DNA from: Polaribacter glomeratus
GTDB taxonomy: Bacteria; Bacteroidota; Bacteroidia; Flavobacteriales; Flavobacteriaceae
NCBI RefSeq assembly: GCF_002954665.1
Contig: NZ_MSCM01000002.1
Span: 716,767 to 780,766 of the forward strand
Length of the DNA: 64,000 nt
Direction of reading: 5' to 3'
Program-made: the position numbers and the translations under genes
In this document: piece after piece, positions 53,019-62,226 of the stretch
Layout of the letters: every line of letters begins with the position of its first letter
How positions within the stretch are numbered: the stretch's first letter is position 1
Notes under the pieces: generated by a model
What the model saw: only the letters and a program-made list of their open reading frames with translations
Databases searched by the model: none
What the model was told of the DNA's origin: nothing

Positions 53019-53885
53019 CTAATTTTTCAAAGCTTCTGCACCACCAACAATTTCTAAAATTTCGTTAGTAATTGCTGCTTGACGGGCTTTGTTATAAGTT
53101 AGCAATAAATCGTCTCTTAAATCTTTTGCATTGTCTGTTGCTTTGTGCATTGCGGTCATACGGGCACCATGTTCCGAAGCAAAACTATCTCTTAGCGCTT
53201 TATATAATTGCGTTTTTAAAGATTTAGGAATTAAAGCTAAAACTATTTCCTCTTTTGAGGGCTCAAAAATATAATCAGAATTAACTGCTAATGCATCTCC
53301 ACCCTCTATAGGTTTTATAGGCAAAAACTGTTCTACTTGTGTAATTTGAGTAGCTGCATTTTTAAATTGATTGTAAACCAATTCAATTTTGTCATACGTT
53401 CCGCTTGTATATAACACCATTAATTCTTCTGCGATGGCAGCAACATTGTCAAAAGTTAAATCATCGTAAATAGCATTTCTTTTTTCTACAACTTTTACTT
53501 TCTTTGCTAAAACATCACCACCTTTTTTACCAATCGAAAATATATCAACTTTAACATCGCTATATTTTTCATTAATAGTTCTAATAACACCTTTTGTAAT
53601 TGACGAGTTAAAACCACCACATAAACCCCTGTTAGACGTTATTGCCACGATTAAAACTTTAGAAACTTCTCTTGGTTTAGAATATTCACTACTAGCATCA
53701 CTATCTAAAGTTGCACTTAAATTTTGCAGCAATTCAGTTAGTTTAGATGAATAAGGTCTCATTGCCGTAATTGCATCTTGCGCTTTTTTCAACTTTGCAG
53801 CAGATACCATTTTCATGGCAGATGTAATCTGCATTGTCGATTTTATAGAGGTAATTCTATTTCTTATTTCTTTTAAGTTTGCCAT
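53019..53885 (-). CDS. atpG: F-type ATP synthase gamma subunit
   Basis: Central rotor shaft of F1. 288 residues; the N-terminal helix (MANLKEIRNRITSIKSTMQI, then TSAMKMVSAAKLKKAQDAI) and the C-terminal helix (MTAMHKATDNAKDLRDDLLL, then TYNKARQAAITNEILEIVGG) form the coiled coil, with a Rossmann-like domain between (SNRGLCGGFNSSI). Last gene of the operon; a terminator follows. It is separated from atpA by 73 bp that include a tandem 14-bp repeat. Confidence 0.97.
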   Translation of the reverse strand: MANLKEIRNRITSIKSTMQITSAMKMVSAAKLKKAQDAITAMRPYSSKLTELLQNLSATLDSDASSEYSKPREVSKVLIVAITSNRGLCGGFNSSITKGVIRTINEKYSDVKVDIFSIGKKGGDVLAKKVKVVEKRNAIYDDLTFDNVAAIAEELMVLYTSGTYDKIELVYNQFKNAATQITQVEQFLPIKPIEGGDALAVNSDYIFEPSKEEIVLALIPKSLKTQLYKALRDSFASEHGARMTAMHKATDNAKDLRDDLLLTYNKARQAAITNEILEIVGGAEALKN

Positions 53886-53889
53886 ATTT

Positions 53890-53917
53890 TAGTAATTAGT
53901 TGTTAGTAATTAGTTGT
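53890..53917. repeat. Two-copy 14-bp tandem repeat between atpA and atpG
   Basis: TAGTAATTAGTTGT occurs twice head to tail (53890-53903, 53904-53917), directly upstream of the atpG start on the minus strand, and a related motif follows. It may set mRNA spacing or structure for gamma translation, or be neutral. Confidence 0.75.
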
Positions 53918-53958
53918 TTGTAGTAAGCTATTATGGGCCAACTACTAAACACTAACTT

Positions 53959-55536
53959 CTAATTAAAATGCTTAGAAATTTCTTTAGCTGCCGCTTCTAA
54001 TACAGCAATTGCTTCGTCTGTTAATTTACCAGACTTTAAAGAATCTAAAGTATCTCTATGTTTTGCGTTTAAATAATCTAAATAATCTTTTTCAAATTTC
54101 TTAACCATATTTACAGGAACTTCCTTTAACAAGTTTTTAGAACCTGCATAAATAATAGCTACTTGATCTTCTACTGTAAAAGGATCATTTTGAGCTTGTT
54201 TTAAGATTTCAACATTACGTTGTCCTTTAGAGATTACATTCATCGTAGCTGCATCTAAATCAGATCCAAACTTAGCAAATGCTTCTAATTCTCTATATTG
54301 TGCTTGATCTAATTTTAAAGTACCAGATACTTTTTTCATCGCTTTAATCTGCGCATTACCACCAACACGAGATACAGAAATACCTACGTTAATTGCGGGT
54401 CTTACACCAGAGTTAAATAAATCTCCATCTAAGAAAATTTGACCATCCGTAATAGAAATTACGTTTGTTGGTATATATGCTGATACGTCTCCTGCTTGTG
54501 TTTCAATAATTGGTAATGCAGTTAAAGAACCCCCACCTTTTACAATTTCTCTTAAAGAATCTGGTAAATCGTTCATTTCACTTGCAATTTTATCATCATT
54601 GATAATTTTTGCAGCACGTTCTAATAATCTTGAGTGTAAATAAAATACATCTCCAGGATATGCTTCACGTCCTGGTGGTCTTCTTAATAATAAAGAAATT
54701 TCACGGTAAGCAACTGCTTGTTTCGATAAATCATCAAAAACAATTAAGGCAGGTCTTCCAGAATCTCTAAAAAATTCTCCAATCGCAGCTCCAGCAAATG
54801 GTGCATATACTTGCATTGCCGCAGGATCTGATGCGTTTGCTGCTACGATAGTTGTATACGCCATAGCTCCTTTTTCTTCTAACATGTTTGCAATAGCTGC
54901 AACAGTAGAAGCTTTTTGACCAATAGCTACATATATACAATACACTGGGTTACCAGCATCGTAAAATTCTTTTTGATTTAAAATGGTATCAATAGCGACA
55001 GTGGATTTACCTGTTTGACGGTCTCCAATAATTAACTCACGTTGACCTCTACCAACAGGAATCATTGCATCAATAGATTTAATACCAGTTTGTAATGGTT
55101 CTGTTACAGGTTCTCTATAAATAACTCCAGGCGCTCTGCGCTCTAAAGGCATTTCGTATGTTTTTCCTTCAATTGGTCCTTTACCGTCTATTGGGCTTCC
55201 TAAAGTATCTACAACTCTACCAATAATTCCTTCACCAGCTCTTAAAGATGCAATACGCTCTGTACGTTTTACGGTAGAACCTTCTCTAATTTCAGTTGAA
55301 GCACCTAATAATACAACACCTGCATTATCTTCTTCTAAGTTTAAAACGATACCTTCTAATCCATTATCGAATTCTACTAATTCACCATATTGCACGTTCG
55401 CTAATCCGTAAACACGAGCAATACCATCTCCTACTTGTAATACAGATCCTACTTCACTTAATGAAGCTTGTGCTTCAAAGTTCGTTAATTGTGCTTTTAA
55501 AATTGCTGATACTTCAGCTGGTTTAATACTTGCCAT
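53959..55536 (-). CDS. atpA: F-type ATP synthase alpha subunit
   Basis: Regulatory nucleotide-binding subunit of F1. 525 residues; Walker [12 protein letters not shown], Walker B-like [20 protein letters not shown] and the signature [16 protein letters not shown] are all present. The beta-barrel N-terminal domain starts about residue 28. It lies between atpH (68 bp) and atpG (73 bp); the catalytic beta subunit gene is not in this operon. Confidence 0.98.
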   Translation of the reverse strand: MASIKPAEVSAILKAQLTNFEAQASLSEVGSVLQVGDGIARVYGLANVQYGELVEFDNGLEGIVLNLEEDNAGVVLLGASTEIREGSTVKRTERIASLRAGEGIIGRVVDTLGSPIDGKGPIEGKTYEMPLERRAPGVIYREPVTEPLQTGIKSIDAMIPVGRGQRELIIGDRQTGKSTVAIDTILNQKEFYDAGNPVYCIYVAIGQKASTVAAIANMLEEKGAMAYTTIVAANASDPAAMQVYAPFAGAAIGEFFRDSGRPALIVFDDLSKQAVAYREISLLLRRPPGREAYPGDVFYLHSRLLERAAKIINDDKIASEMNDLPDSLREIVKGGGSLTALPIIETQAGDVSAYIPTNVISITDGQIFLDGDLFNSGVRPAINVGISVSRVGGNAQIKAMKKVSGTLKLDQAQYRELEAFAKFGSDLDAATMNVISKGQRNVEILKQAQNDPFTVEDQVAIIYAGSKNLLKEVPVNMVKKFEKDYLDYLNAKHRDTLDSLKSGKLTDEAIAVLEAAAKEISKHFN

Positions 55537-55604
55537 CTTTTTAAAATTTGCTTTGTGCTTTGTTATTTAGGCTTTATGCGCAATGCATATTGCTTACAAC
55601 TTAC

Positions 55605-56162
55605 TTATATTTTTGGAATGTAATGACTATTGTCAAATTCCTTTCTTAATTCATTTAAATAATTAGAGATACTTGCATCATATTGGATATCTCCTACACG
55701 TAAAATAAATCCTCCTAAAATAGCAGGGTTTACAACGTTTTCTAAATTTGCTTTGTTACCCGTTAAGGATACAATTTTTGCTAAAACTAAAGCTTCTACT
55801 TCTTCTGTTAAAGGAACAGCGGTAGTAACCTTAGCTACTCGTATATGTTTAAGATAATCGTAGATTATAGCATATTGTTTTGTAATAGAGGCCAACATTT
55901 CTATTCTTTTGTTTTCTTGTAATAAATGAAATAAACCAAGAGTTACTGGGTTTACTTTATCAGTAAATAAAGCATTTAACACCTTTACTTTGTGTGATGA
56001 TTTTATTACAGGACTCTTTAACATTACTTCAAACTCTGGATTTTCAGAAATAGTAGCCGCAATAAACTGCATGTCTTCGTATACTGCAGATTCCTCTTTA
56101 GTATCTTTTGCAAGGTTTAAAATTGCTTTAGCGTAACGTAATGCTGCTCTTGCGTCTTTCAT
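55605..56162 (-). CDS. atpH: F-type ATP synthase delta subunit
   Basis: Links F1 alpha to the peripheral stalk. 185 residues with the usual order: an N-terminal helical bundle (RAALRYAKAILNLAKDTKEE), MLASITKQYAIIYDYLKHIR mid-protein, and the C-terminal NPAILGGFILRVGDIQYDAS motif. It is 5 bp from atpF, so tightly linked. Confidence 0.96.
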   Translation of the reverse strand: MKDARAALRYAKAILNLAKDTKEESAVYEDMQFIAATISENPEFEVMLKSPVIKSSHKVKVLNALFTDKVNPVTLGLFHLLQENKRIEMLASITKQYAIIYDYLKHIRVAKVTTAVPLTEEVEALVLAKIVSLTGNKANLENVVNPAILGGFILRVGDIQYDASISNYLNELRKEFDNSHYIPKI

Positions 56163-56167
56163 AAATA

Positions 56168-56668
56168 TTAATTTAAAGTAACTTCTTTTAAAATTTCTTC
56201 AACTAATGCAAGTTGATCTTTTTTAGAAGATAATTCTTTTTTAATTACAGTCTCTGCAATACCGATTGATAATTCTGCAACGTATTTTTTAAGTTCTGCT
56301 AAAGCTGCTTGTTTTTCTTGTTGAATAGAAGCTTGTGCTTTTTCTATTAAGGCAGATGTAACTTCCTTTGCATCTTCTTTTGCTTCAGCAATCATACTAT
56401 CGCTAATATGTCTAGCATCTTTCATCATTGCTTCTCTTTCTGCTCTTGCTTCTTTAAGCAATCTTTCATTGTCTGCATTTAAATTTTGCATTTCTTTACG
56501 CGCATTTTCTGCAGCTGCTAATGCATTCGAAATACCAGTTTCTCTTTCTTCTAAAGAGTTTAAAATTGGTTTCCAAGCAAATTTCACCATTAATGCTATT
56601 AATGCAAGCAACAATATTGTTGATACTGCAAATAAACCTGGTGAAAAATCGTTTAATAAAGTTTCCAT
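56168..56668 (-). CDS. atpF: F-type ATP synthase subunit b
   Basis: Peripheral stalk subunit. 166 residues: one N-terminal membrane helix (about 8-28, PGLFAVSTILLLALIALMVK), then a long charged coiled coil through residue 160. A single b-type gene implies a b2 homodimer stalk. The gap to atpE is 96 bp. Confidence 0.96.
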   Translation of the reverse strand: METLLNDFSPGLFAVSTILLLALIALMVKFAWKPILNSLEERETGISNALAAAENARKEMQNLNADNERLLKEARAEREAMMKDARHISDSMIAEAKEDAKEVTSALIEKAQASIQQEKQAALAELKKYVAELSIGIAETVIKKELSSKKDQLALVEEILKEVTLN

Positions 56669-56764
56669 TTTATGAACTAATTATATTTTTTGTTCTTTGT
56701 TTTGATGTTAAAACACATTCTGTAACCAACCGTTACAGAATGTTGTTTTTTGTTTTTGTTTGGA

Positions 56765-56980
<216 letters not shown>

Positions 56981-56995
56981 TTAAACAAATTTGCA

Positions 56996-58132
56996 TTAAT
57001 GAGCTTCAGAATGTTCTGCTACTGCCATACCAATAAATAATGCTGAAAGCATTGTAAAGATATATGCTTGTAAAAAAGCAACTAAAATCTCAATTAATAA
57101 TATAAAAAATGATAATACTAAAGACAATCCTGTTGCACCGACCACACCAAGTGATTCTTTTAAGGTGAACATAATTGCAATTAAACTCATTATCACAATA
57201 TGACCTGCTGATATGTTTGCGAACAAACGTACTAATAACGAAAAAGGTTTGATTATTAAAGCTCCTATTAACTCTATAACCGCTAAAATTGGTCTAAATA
57301 AAACAGGTACACCTGGCATCCAAATCATGTGCATCCAATAATCTTTATTCCCACTAAAAGTATAAATTACTAAAGTAAAGATAGCTAAACAAGCAGTAAC
57401 AGCTATTTGACCAGTAACGTTAAATCCTAATGGTGTTAACCCTACTAAATTTAAAACCCAGATAAAGAAAAACACTGTTAATAAATACCCTGTAAATCTT
57501 CTGTAATGTTTTTCACCAATATTTGGTTTTGCAATTTCATCACGAACGTATAAAACTAACGGCTCTAAAACTCTAGCAAAACCTGTTGGTACTTGCTTTG
57601 TTTTGTACTGTTTTGCTAACCTTGAGAACCAAAACAACAATAAGAAGCCAATAAGAAGGATTCCTACAACACTTTTAGTAATAGAGAAATCTAATACTTT
57701 GTGTGCATTTGTAGCATGGTGTGTTTCATCAGAGGACACAGTTGCAGCCTCTTGATCTAATTCATGAATTTTAGAATGGATTTTAACAAATTTTAATCCG
57801 TTTTTCTCTACAATTACATGACCATCATCATTATGATGAAACTCTGATGACATAAAAGTTACAAGTCCATTCGATGACCATAAAATTACAGGTAAAGGAA
57901 AACCAACATGTTTTCTTTCTCCTTCAACACTAGTGTAAGACCACAAAGAAAAATCGTGCGAGTCTTTAAGGTGATGAAGAATATACTCTTCAACTTCAGT
58001 TTTTGTGTTTACACGCCCACCATCGTTTGAGCTGTCGTATTTTGTGTCAGATTCTAAAGCATAACCTACCGTTGTAAATAGGGCTAATACTACTATTGTA
58101 AGAAATTTGACTGTTTTTTGTGCAATCTTCAT
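56996..58132 (-). CDS. atpB: F-type ATP synthase subunit a, long signal-bearing form
   Basis: Stator channel subunit. 378 residues, about 100 more than the enterobacterial form: a signal-peptide-like start (MKIAQKTVKFLTIVVLALFTTVGYA, given in part) and a His/Asp-rich periplasmic region up to about 145 precede the membrane core. The essential Arg is R302 in LLVRLFANISAGHIVI. Long a-subunits are usual in Bacteroidota. Five or six helices follow to the C-terminus. The gap to the upstream small gene is 80 bp. Confidence 0.95.
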   Translation of the reverse strand: MKIAQKTVKFLTIVVLALFTTVGYALESDTKYDSSNDGGRVNTKTEVEEYILHHLKDSHDFSLWSYTSVEGERKHVGFPLPVILWSSNGLVTFMSSEFHHNDDGHVIVEKNGLKFVKIHSKIHELDQEAATVSSDETHHATNAHKVLDFSITKSVVGILLIGFLLLFWFSRLAKQYKTKQVPTGFARVLEPLVLYVRDEIAKPNIGEKHYRRFTGYLLTVFFFIWVLNLVGLTPLGFNVTGQIAVTACLAIFTLVIYTFSGNKDYWMHMIWMPGVPVLFRPILAVIELIGALIIKPFSLLVRLFANISAGHIVIMSLIAIMFTLKESLGVVGATGLSLVLSFFILLIEILVAFLQAYIFTMLSALFIGMAVAEHSEAH

Positions 58133-58212
58133 TATTGAAATACGCTTTCTAAATTCGGCGCAAAGGTATGTAATAATTCAAAAGTATAAAACATTTATTA
58201 ATTGATTTTTTT

Positions 58213-58602
58213 TTATTCTTGTTTGTTTAGGATTTTAGCAACAAAAAAAGCCTCTGTTAATAAAAAAAGTAGCGTAGGTGTAAGTAGCGATAATCGTGCT
58301 ATTTGAGATAAATTTTCTTCATTAAAGATAGGTTGATAAAAGATTGCACAGAAAAGCAAAATTTTAAAAAGAAGAGCACCTAAATAGATAAAACCAAGTT
58401 GAGAAAAAATTTTATCAACAGAAGACAAGACCTTAAAATTGACACAAATTAAGAGCGAAAACCCTAAGTGAAATAGGTATACTTTACGCAAAGAAAAAGG
58501 TAAAATAATCTGTTGTTTTTCAAGTATGTTTTCATTTAAAGAAAAACACACTAAAAAGATAGAAAAGAAAACTACAGTATACAGAAAAAGTGTTTTAATC
58601 AT
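58213..58602 (-). CDS. Small membrane protein in the ATP synthase operon (DUF6168-like)
   Basis: A 129-residue inner-membrane protein with four predicted helices (about 5-22, 43-60, 71-90, 105-124). It fits the place usually taken by an AtpI-type assembly factor or DUF6168 protein, between atpZ and atpB; the family name is from memory. It overlaps the atpZ-like gene by 8 nt. A role in a- or c-ring assembly is inferred from position only. Confidence 0.75.
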   Translation of the reverse strand: MIKTLFLYTVVFFSIFLVCFSLNENILEKQQIILPFSLRKVYLFHLGFSLLICVNFKVLSSVDKIFSQLGFIYLGALLFKILLFCAIFYQPIFNEENLSQIARLSLLTPTLLFLLTEAFFVAKILNKQE

Positions 58603-58813
58603 TAATTCTGTTAGCTTGTTTTATTAATGAATACATTGCTAAAAAAATAGCAAGAAGAGTAACTGTTTGTGTTAAAAAAGCAGTTACAAAAACGGTGTCT
58701 AACCATTTCCCTAAAAGAAAGCCAAGATAAATGATAAGTCCCATTTGTAACCCTGCTCCAGAAAGTTGCAGGGCTTTATTTAAAGATTTTTTTGAATTTT
58801 GATTCTTTTCCAT
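58595..58813 (-). CDS. AtpZ/AtpI-family protein
   Basis: A 72-residue inner-membrane protein with two helices and the AtpZ/AtpI pattern (LSGAGLQMGLIIYLGFLLGKWLD-like, with the Gly-x-x-x-Gly helix and a polar end). AtpI-type proteins help build the c-ring and may move Mg2+. The first 38 nt overlap the end of the bactofilin gene in another frame, an unusually long overlap that ties translation of the two. Next start codons are too far down to avoid it. Confidence 0.88.
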   Translation of the reverse strand: MEKNQNSKKSLNKALQLSGAGLQMGLIIYLGFLLGKWLDTVFVTAFLTQTVTLLAIFLAMYSLIKQANRIND

Positions 58814-59150
58814 CCGTTTTTTCGGCCTTTTTAATAATTCCTGTCATTATACAACTTGCATTAAAATCTGCTCCGGGCTCTATTGAAAGTTTGCCAACAA
58901 CTACGTCTCCAGAAATTTTTGCTATTGATTTTACTGTTAATGTTTTCTCAACTTTTAGGTTTCCAGAACTTTCGCCTTCAATATCCGCCACAGCAGCTAT
59001 AATGTTTCCTTTTACACTTCCTGTAGCACCAATAATAACCCTACCTTTAATGGTTAAATTGCCTTCTAAAGTGCCATCAATTCTAAAATCTCCATCCGCT
59101 TTTATATCACCAACAATAACAGTGTTTTTAGCAATTACGTTTCTTTCCAT
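58776..59150 (-). CDS. Bactofilin (polymer-forming cytoskeletal protein)
   Basis: A 124-residue bactofilin. The core is a right-handed beta-helix of short repeated turns: TVIVGDIKADGDFRIDGTLE, GNLTIKGRVIIGATGSVKGN and VEKTLTVKSIAKISGDVVVG. These proteins form membrane-bound filaments that scaffold cell-wall or envelope machines. It lies 25 bp from sprE and overlaps atpZ by 38 nt, so it bridges the two parts of the operon. Confidence 0.93.
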   Translation of the reverse strand: MERNVIAKNTVIVGDIKADGDFRIDGTLEGNLTIKGRVIIGATGSVKGNIIAAVADIEGESSGNLKVEKTLTVKSIAKISGDVVVGKLSIEPGADFNASCIMTGIIKKAEKTDGKESKFKKIFK

Positions 59151-59175
59151 AGTTTTGGGTTTATTTTATTTAAAA

Positions 59176-61398
59176 CTATTTTTCTATTTGTAGTATAATT
59201 TCTTTTGCTTTTTTACCTTCTTCTGTGTTACCATAGCTAACAGCAACAAACTCTAAAGCAATTTTATAAGCCTCTTTACCTTTGTATTTACCAATGGCAT
59301 ATGCTTTTAAAAGCTCAAATTTTGGCGTTAAATTAGCATTTGGTATGGTGGTAATAAACGCATCAATCTTTAAAACAGCTTCTTCAAATTTACCTTCTTT
59401 ATACAAATAATACATTTTTTTGTATTCTTTTTCTACCTTATTTAGAGCAACTTCTTCCGTTACTATTTCATTAGGGTTTAAAATTATTTGCGCAAATTTG
59501 GTGTCTGGATATTCTTTAAGAATCAGGTTTTTATGCATTTCAGATTTTTCTGCATCGCCTAAACTGTTATAAATTTGATACAAATGCCAGTTTATAGGTA
59601 AAATTAATTCTTTCTTCGGATTTAAAGTAGCCAATCTTTCTAAGCGTGATTTTGCTAAATTCTGATTTTTAAATTGCTCCTTATAAATTAATCCCAATTC
59701 ATATAAAGCTTGATTTCTATCAATCTTTAGGCTGTCGATAGTTGCTGTTTTATAAGGAATAGTACTTAAATAGGAATTTAAATCATATCTTAAATTTACC
59801 GTATTTACTTGTACGGAATCCTTTGTTGCTTTGCTTCCGATTGTTGCTTTTTCAGACCATCTCCAGTTATCTTCCAGCCTTCGGTTACCCCAAATTTTTT
59901 GAAATTCGGTTTTACCAAAAGACATCGATTGATTGTTGTAAAAGTACCAACTACCTTTTTTACCCGATTGCAAACCAGGGCCAGAATTGCCAAATGCCAT
60001 TTGATTTAAACGCAGTTGAGCAGCATCTTCATCCGTTTTTTTAAGTTTTTCTATATAATTTTCAAAATATTGTTTTTGCTCGTCTTTAGATAAAGATGCA
60101 ATTTTTACAATACTATCATTTGTAGTAACAATTTTCTCGAACTTAATTAAGGAAGAAAGGTTTCTATACTTTCTTTTAATTCGTCTAATTCTAATATCTA
60201 CACTGTCTTTAGAAACTTGTAAAACACTATCGTAATAAGCACTGGCATATTGGTATTCCGAATCTTTAAAGTACAAATCACCTAGTTTTTCGTAGGTAAA
60301 AGTCTTTTGTTTGTCACTTCCGTTTTTAGCTCTTAAAGAATTATTATAATTATTTAAAGCTAATTTAATACTGTCATTATTTTGATGTAAAACACCAGTT
60401 TGATAATACAACTCGTCTAAATAAGGTCTATTATCTCTGTTTTTAATCAGCTTTTGCATTCTTTCTAATAAAGTGTTCGATAAAGAATCTTTAGAGAAAT
60501 TTTTTGCCAATTCTATATTTGCGTGAATTTTGTATTTATAAGGCGCTTTTTTAAAGTTTGCCAATTTATTGAAAACAGAAAAGGCAGAATCTTTTTTATT
60601 TTCATCACTATAAATTTGCCCTAAAATAAATAAGTTTCTTGCTCCTTGCGCTCTATTTTTTAAAGTTCTAGTTGCTAATTGTAAGTGCTTTTTAGCATTT
60701 TGCATACTATCACTTTTTACATACGCCATCGCTAGAGCTGTGTGGGCCTGTTCTTTAATTTTATCTGGTAAATCAGCTTCTAAAGAATCTCTAACAATCA
60801 ATAACAATTTCATTGCCTCAATAGCAGTTTCTTCATTGTCAATTCTTGTATTTGCTTTTGCTCTCCAGATTTTAGTTTCTGCAATTAAATCCGCTTGCGG
60901 ATAATTTGCAATTACATAGTTTAAAGCGTCTATTGCAGGAATAAAACGTTGTGTGTAATAACGAGATTTTCCCAACAATAAATAAGCGTTGTCAATTTGT
61001 CTGTTGTGTTCTGTTCCATCGATATTCATACCGTGCTTTTGAATGGCTTTTACGGCTTTTTCTTCGGCTCTTTCAAAAGTGGTTAATTCTTTTTTTTCCT
61101 CTCCAGATGCTGCTCCAAAACCAGCTCCAGGGTTCGAGTTAAAAGACTCTAAAACTATTTTATCTTCTTCAAAAACAATTGGTTCAATTGGTAAGCGATT
61201 AAACCAATCGTCTTTATAACCCGTATTTATTTCTTCAATACCTTTGTTAAAGGCTTCTTGGCCGTTAAATAAAACGTTGAATTTTGTGGTGATCGCATGA
61301 AAATTTCTGTTGATAACAGTATCTTTTTTTGTGCTACAAGAATATGCAGCAATAAAAAGAATAAGAATCACAATTATTTTTTGAGTGTATTTTTTCAC
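59176..61398 (-). CDS. sprE: T9SS/gliding lipoprotein SprE (PorW)
   Basis: A 740-residue TPR lipoprotein of the type IX secretion/gliding machinery (SprE in Flavobacterium, PorW in Porphyromonas). The start is GTG at 61398; the lipobox is IAAYSCSTK with Cys near residue 21. Family signatures are NRNFHAITTKFNVLFNGQEA, then repeated TPR helices (YLLLGKSRYYTQRFIPAIDA, YADSDENK-type turns) and a charged middle. It sits upstream of bactofilin and the ATP synthase genes on one strand with gaps of 25 bp or less up to bactofilin. No T9SS C-terminal sorting signals are seen in this window. Confidence 0.9.
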   Translation of the reverse strand: MKKYTQKIIVILILFIAAYSCSTKKDTVINRNFHAITTKFNVLFNGQEAFNKGIEEINTGYKDDWFNRLPIEPIVFEEDKIVLESFNSNPGAGFGAASGEEKKELTTFERAEEKAVKAIQKHGMNIDGTEHNRQIDNAYLLLGKSRYYTQRFIPAIDALNYVIANYPQADLIAETKIWRAKANTRIDNEETAIEAMKLLLIVRDSLEADLPDKIKEQAHTALAMAYVKSDSMQNAKKHLQLATRTLKNRAQGARNLFILGQIYSDENKKDSAFSVFNKLANFKKAPYKYKIHANIELAKNFSKDSLSNTLLERMQKLIKNRDNRPYLDELYYQTGVLHQNNDSIKLALNNYNNSLRAKNGSDKQKTFTYEKLGDLYFKDSEYQYASAYYDSVLQVSKDSVDIRIRRIKRKYRNLSSLIKFEKIVTTNDSIVKIASLSKDEQKQYFENYIEKLKKTDEDAAQLRLNQMAFGNSGPGLQSGKKGSWYFYNNQSMSFGKTEFQKIWGNRRLEDNWRWSEKATIGSKATKDSVQVNTVNLRYDLNSYLSTIPYKTATIDSLKIDRNQALYELGLIYKEQFKNQNLAKSRLERLATLNPKKELILPINWHLYQIYNSLGDAEKSEMHKNLILKEYPDTKFAQIILNPNEIVTEEVALNKVEKEYKKMYYLYKEGKFEEAVLKIDAFITTIPNANLTPKFELLKAYAIGKYKGKEAYKIALEFVAVSYGNTEEGKKAKEIILQIEK

Positions 61399-61519
61399 AC
61401 GGATGCATCTAAATTAAAAAATATTTTAAAGAAACTAAAAACTCTTATATAAAACTATTTTCTAAGGGAAAAAGTATACATAAGAGCGTAAAAATAGTAA
61501 TAAAATAAGAATAGTCTCT

Positions 61520-62215
61520 TTAAACTGAAAAATAGCTTTCTAATTCTTTTAAAGTTTCTGTGGATGTTTGGATGTCTTTTACCACATTTCCTTTGTCTAA
61601 AACCACAATTCTTTCGCAAACTTCGGTTACGTGTGTTAAATCGTGGCTCGAAATTAAAATGGTAACTTGTTTGTTTCTAGTTAATTCCTTAATAATTATT
61701 TTTAATCTAATTTGTGTTGTAGGGTCTAAATTGGCAAAGGGTTCGTCTAAAACAACCACTTTTGGGTTTCCCATCATTGCGGCAACAATTCCTGCTTTTT
61801 TTTGATTTCCTTTACTTAAATCTCTTAAATATTTTTTCTTTCCTGTAATTTCTCCGTTAAAAAAATCATCAAATTGTTCTAAATATTTTGCAACATCAGC
61901 TTTGTTCATTCCTCTTAAATCGCCAATAAACTCAAAATATTCTTCCGGAGTTAAATACCCAATTAAAAAAGATTCATCAATAAAAGAACCTGTAAATGTT
62001 TTCCATTCTTCGCTTTTATTTACTTGAATATCATGATTTACAATTGCTCCAGTAGTTGGCCTTACCAAATCTAGTAGTATGTTAAAATAGGTCGTTTTTC
62101 CTGCTCCGTTATTACCTACCAAACCAAAACTTTGACCTGTAGGAATTTCTAATGAATCGATATGTAAAACTTCCGTTTTTCCGTATTTTTTTGAAAGTTG
62201 CGTAGTTTGTATCAT
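61520..62215 (-). CDS. ABC transporter ATP-binding protein
   Basis: A 231-residue ABC ATPase: Walker A GNNGAGKTT, signature LSKGNQKKAGI, Walker B VVVLDEPFANLD and the H-loop SSHDLTH. It pairs with the permease 11 bp upstream, so the two form an exporter or a resistance/lipid-type transporter. The substrate is unknown. 121 bp separate it from sprE, so it is a separate unit. Confidence 0.94.
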   Translation of the reverse strand: MIQTTQLSKKYGKTEVLHIDSLEIPTGQSFGLVGNNGAGKTTYFNILLDLVRPTTGAIVNHDIQVNKSEEWKTFTGSFIDESFLIGYLTPEEYFEFIGDLRGMNKADVAKYLEQFDDFFNGEITGKKKYLRDLSKGNQKKAGIVAAMMGNPKVVVLDEPFANLDPTTQIRLKIIIKELTRNKQVTILISSHDLTHVTEVCERIVVLDKGNVVKDIQTSTETLKELESYFSV

Positions 62216-62226
62216 TATTTTGTGTC

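Noticed and set aside
55296..55526. A plus-strand open frame inside atpA
   Set aside because: Leu/His-rich shadow of atpA on the other strand with no supporting signal.
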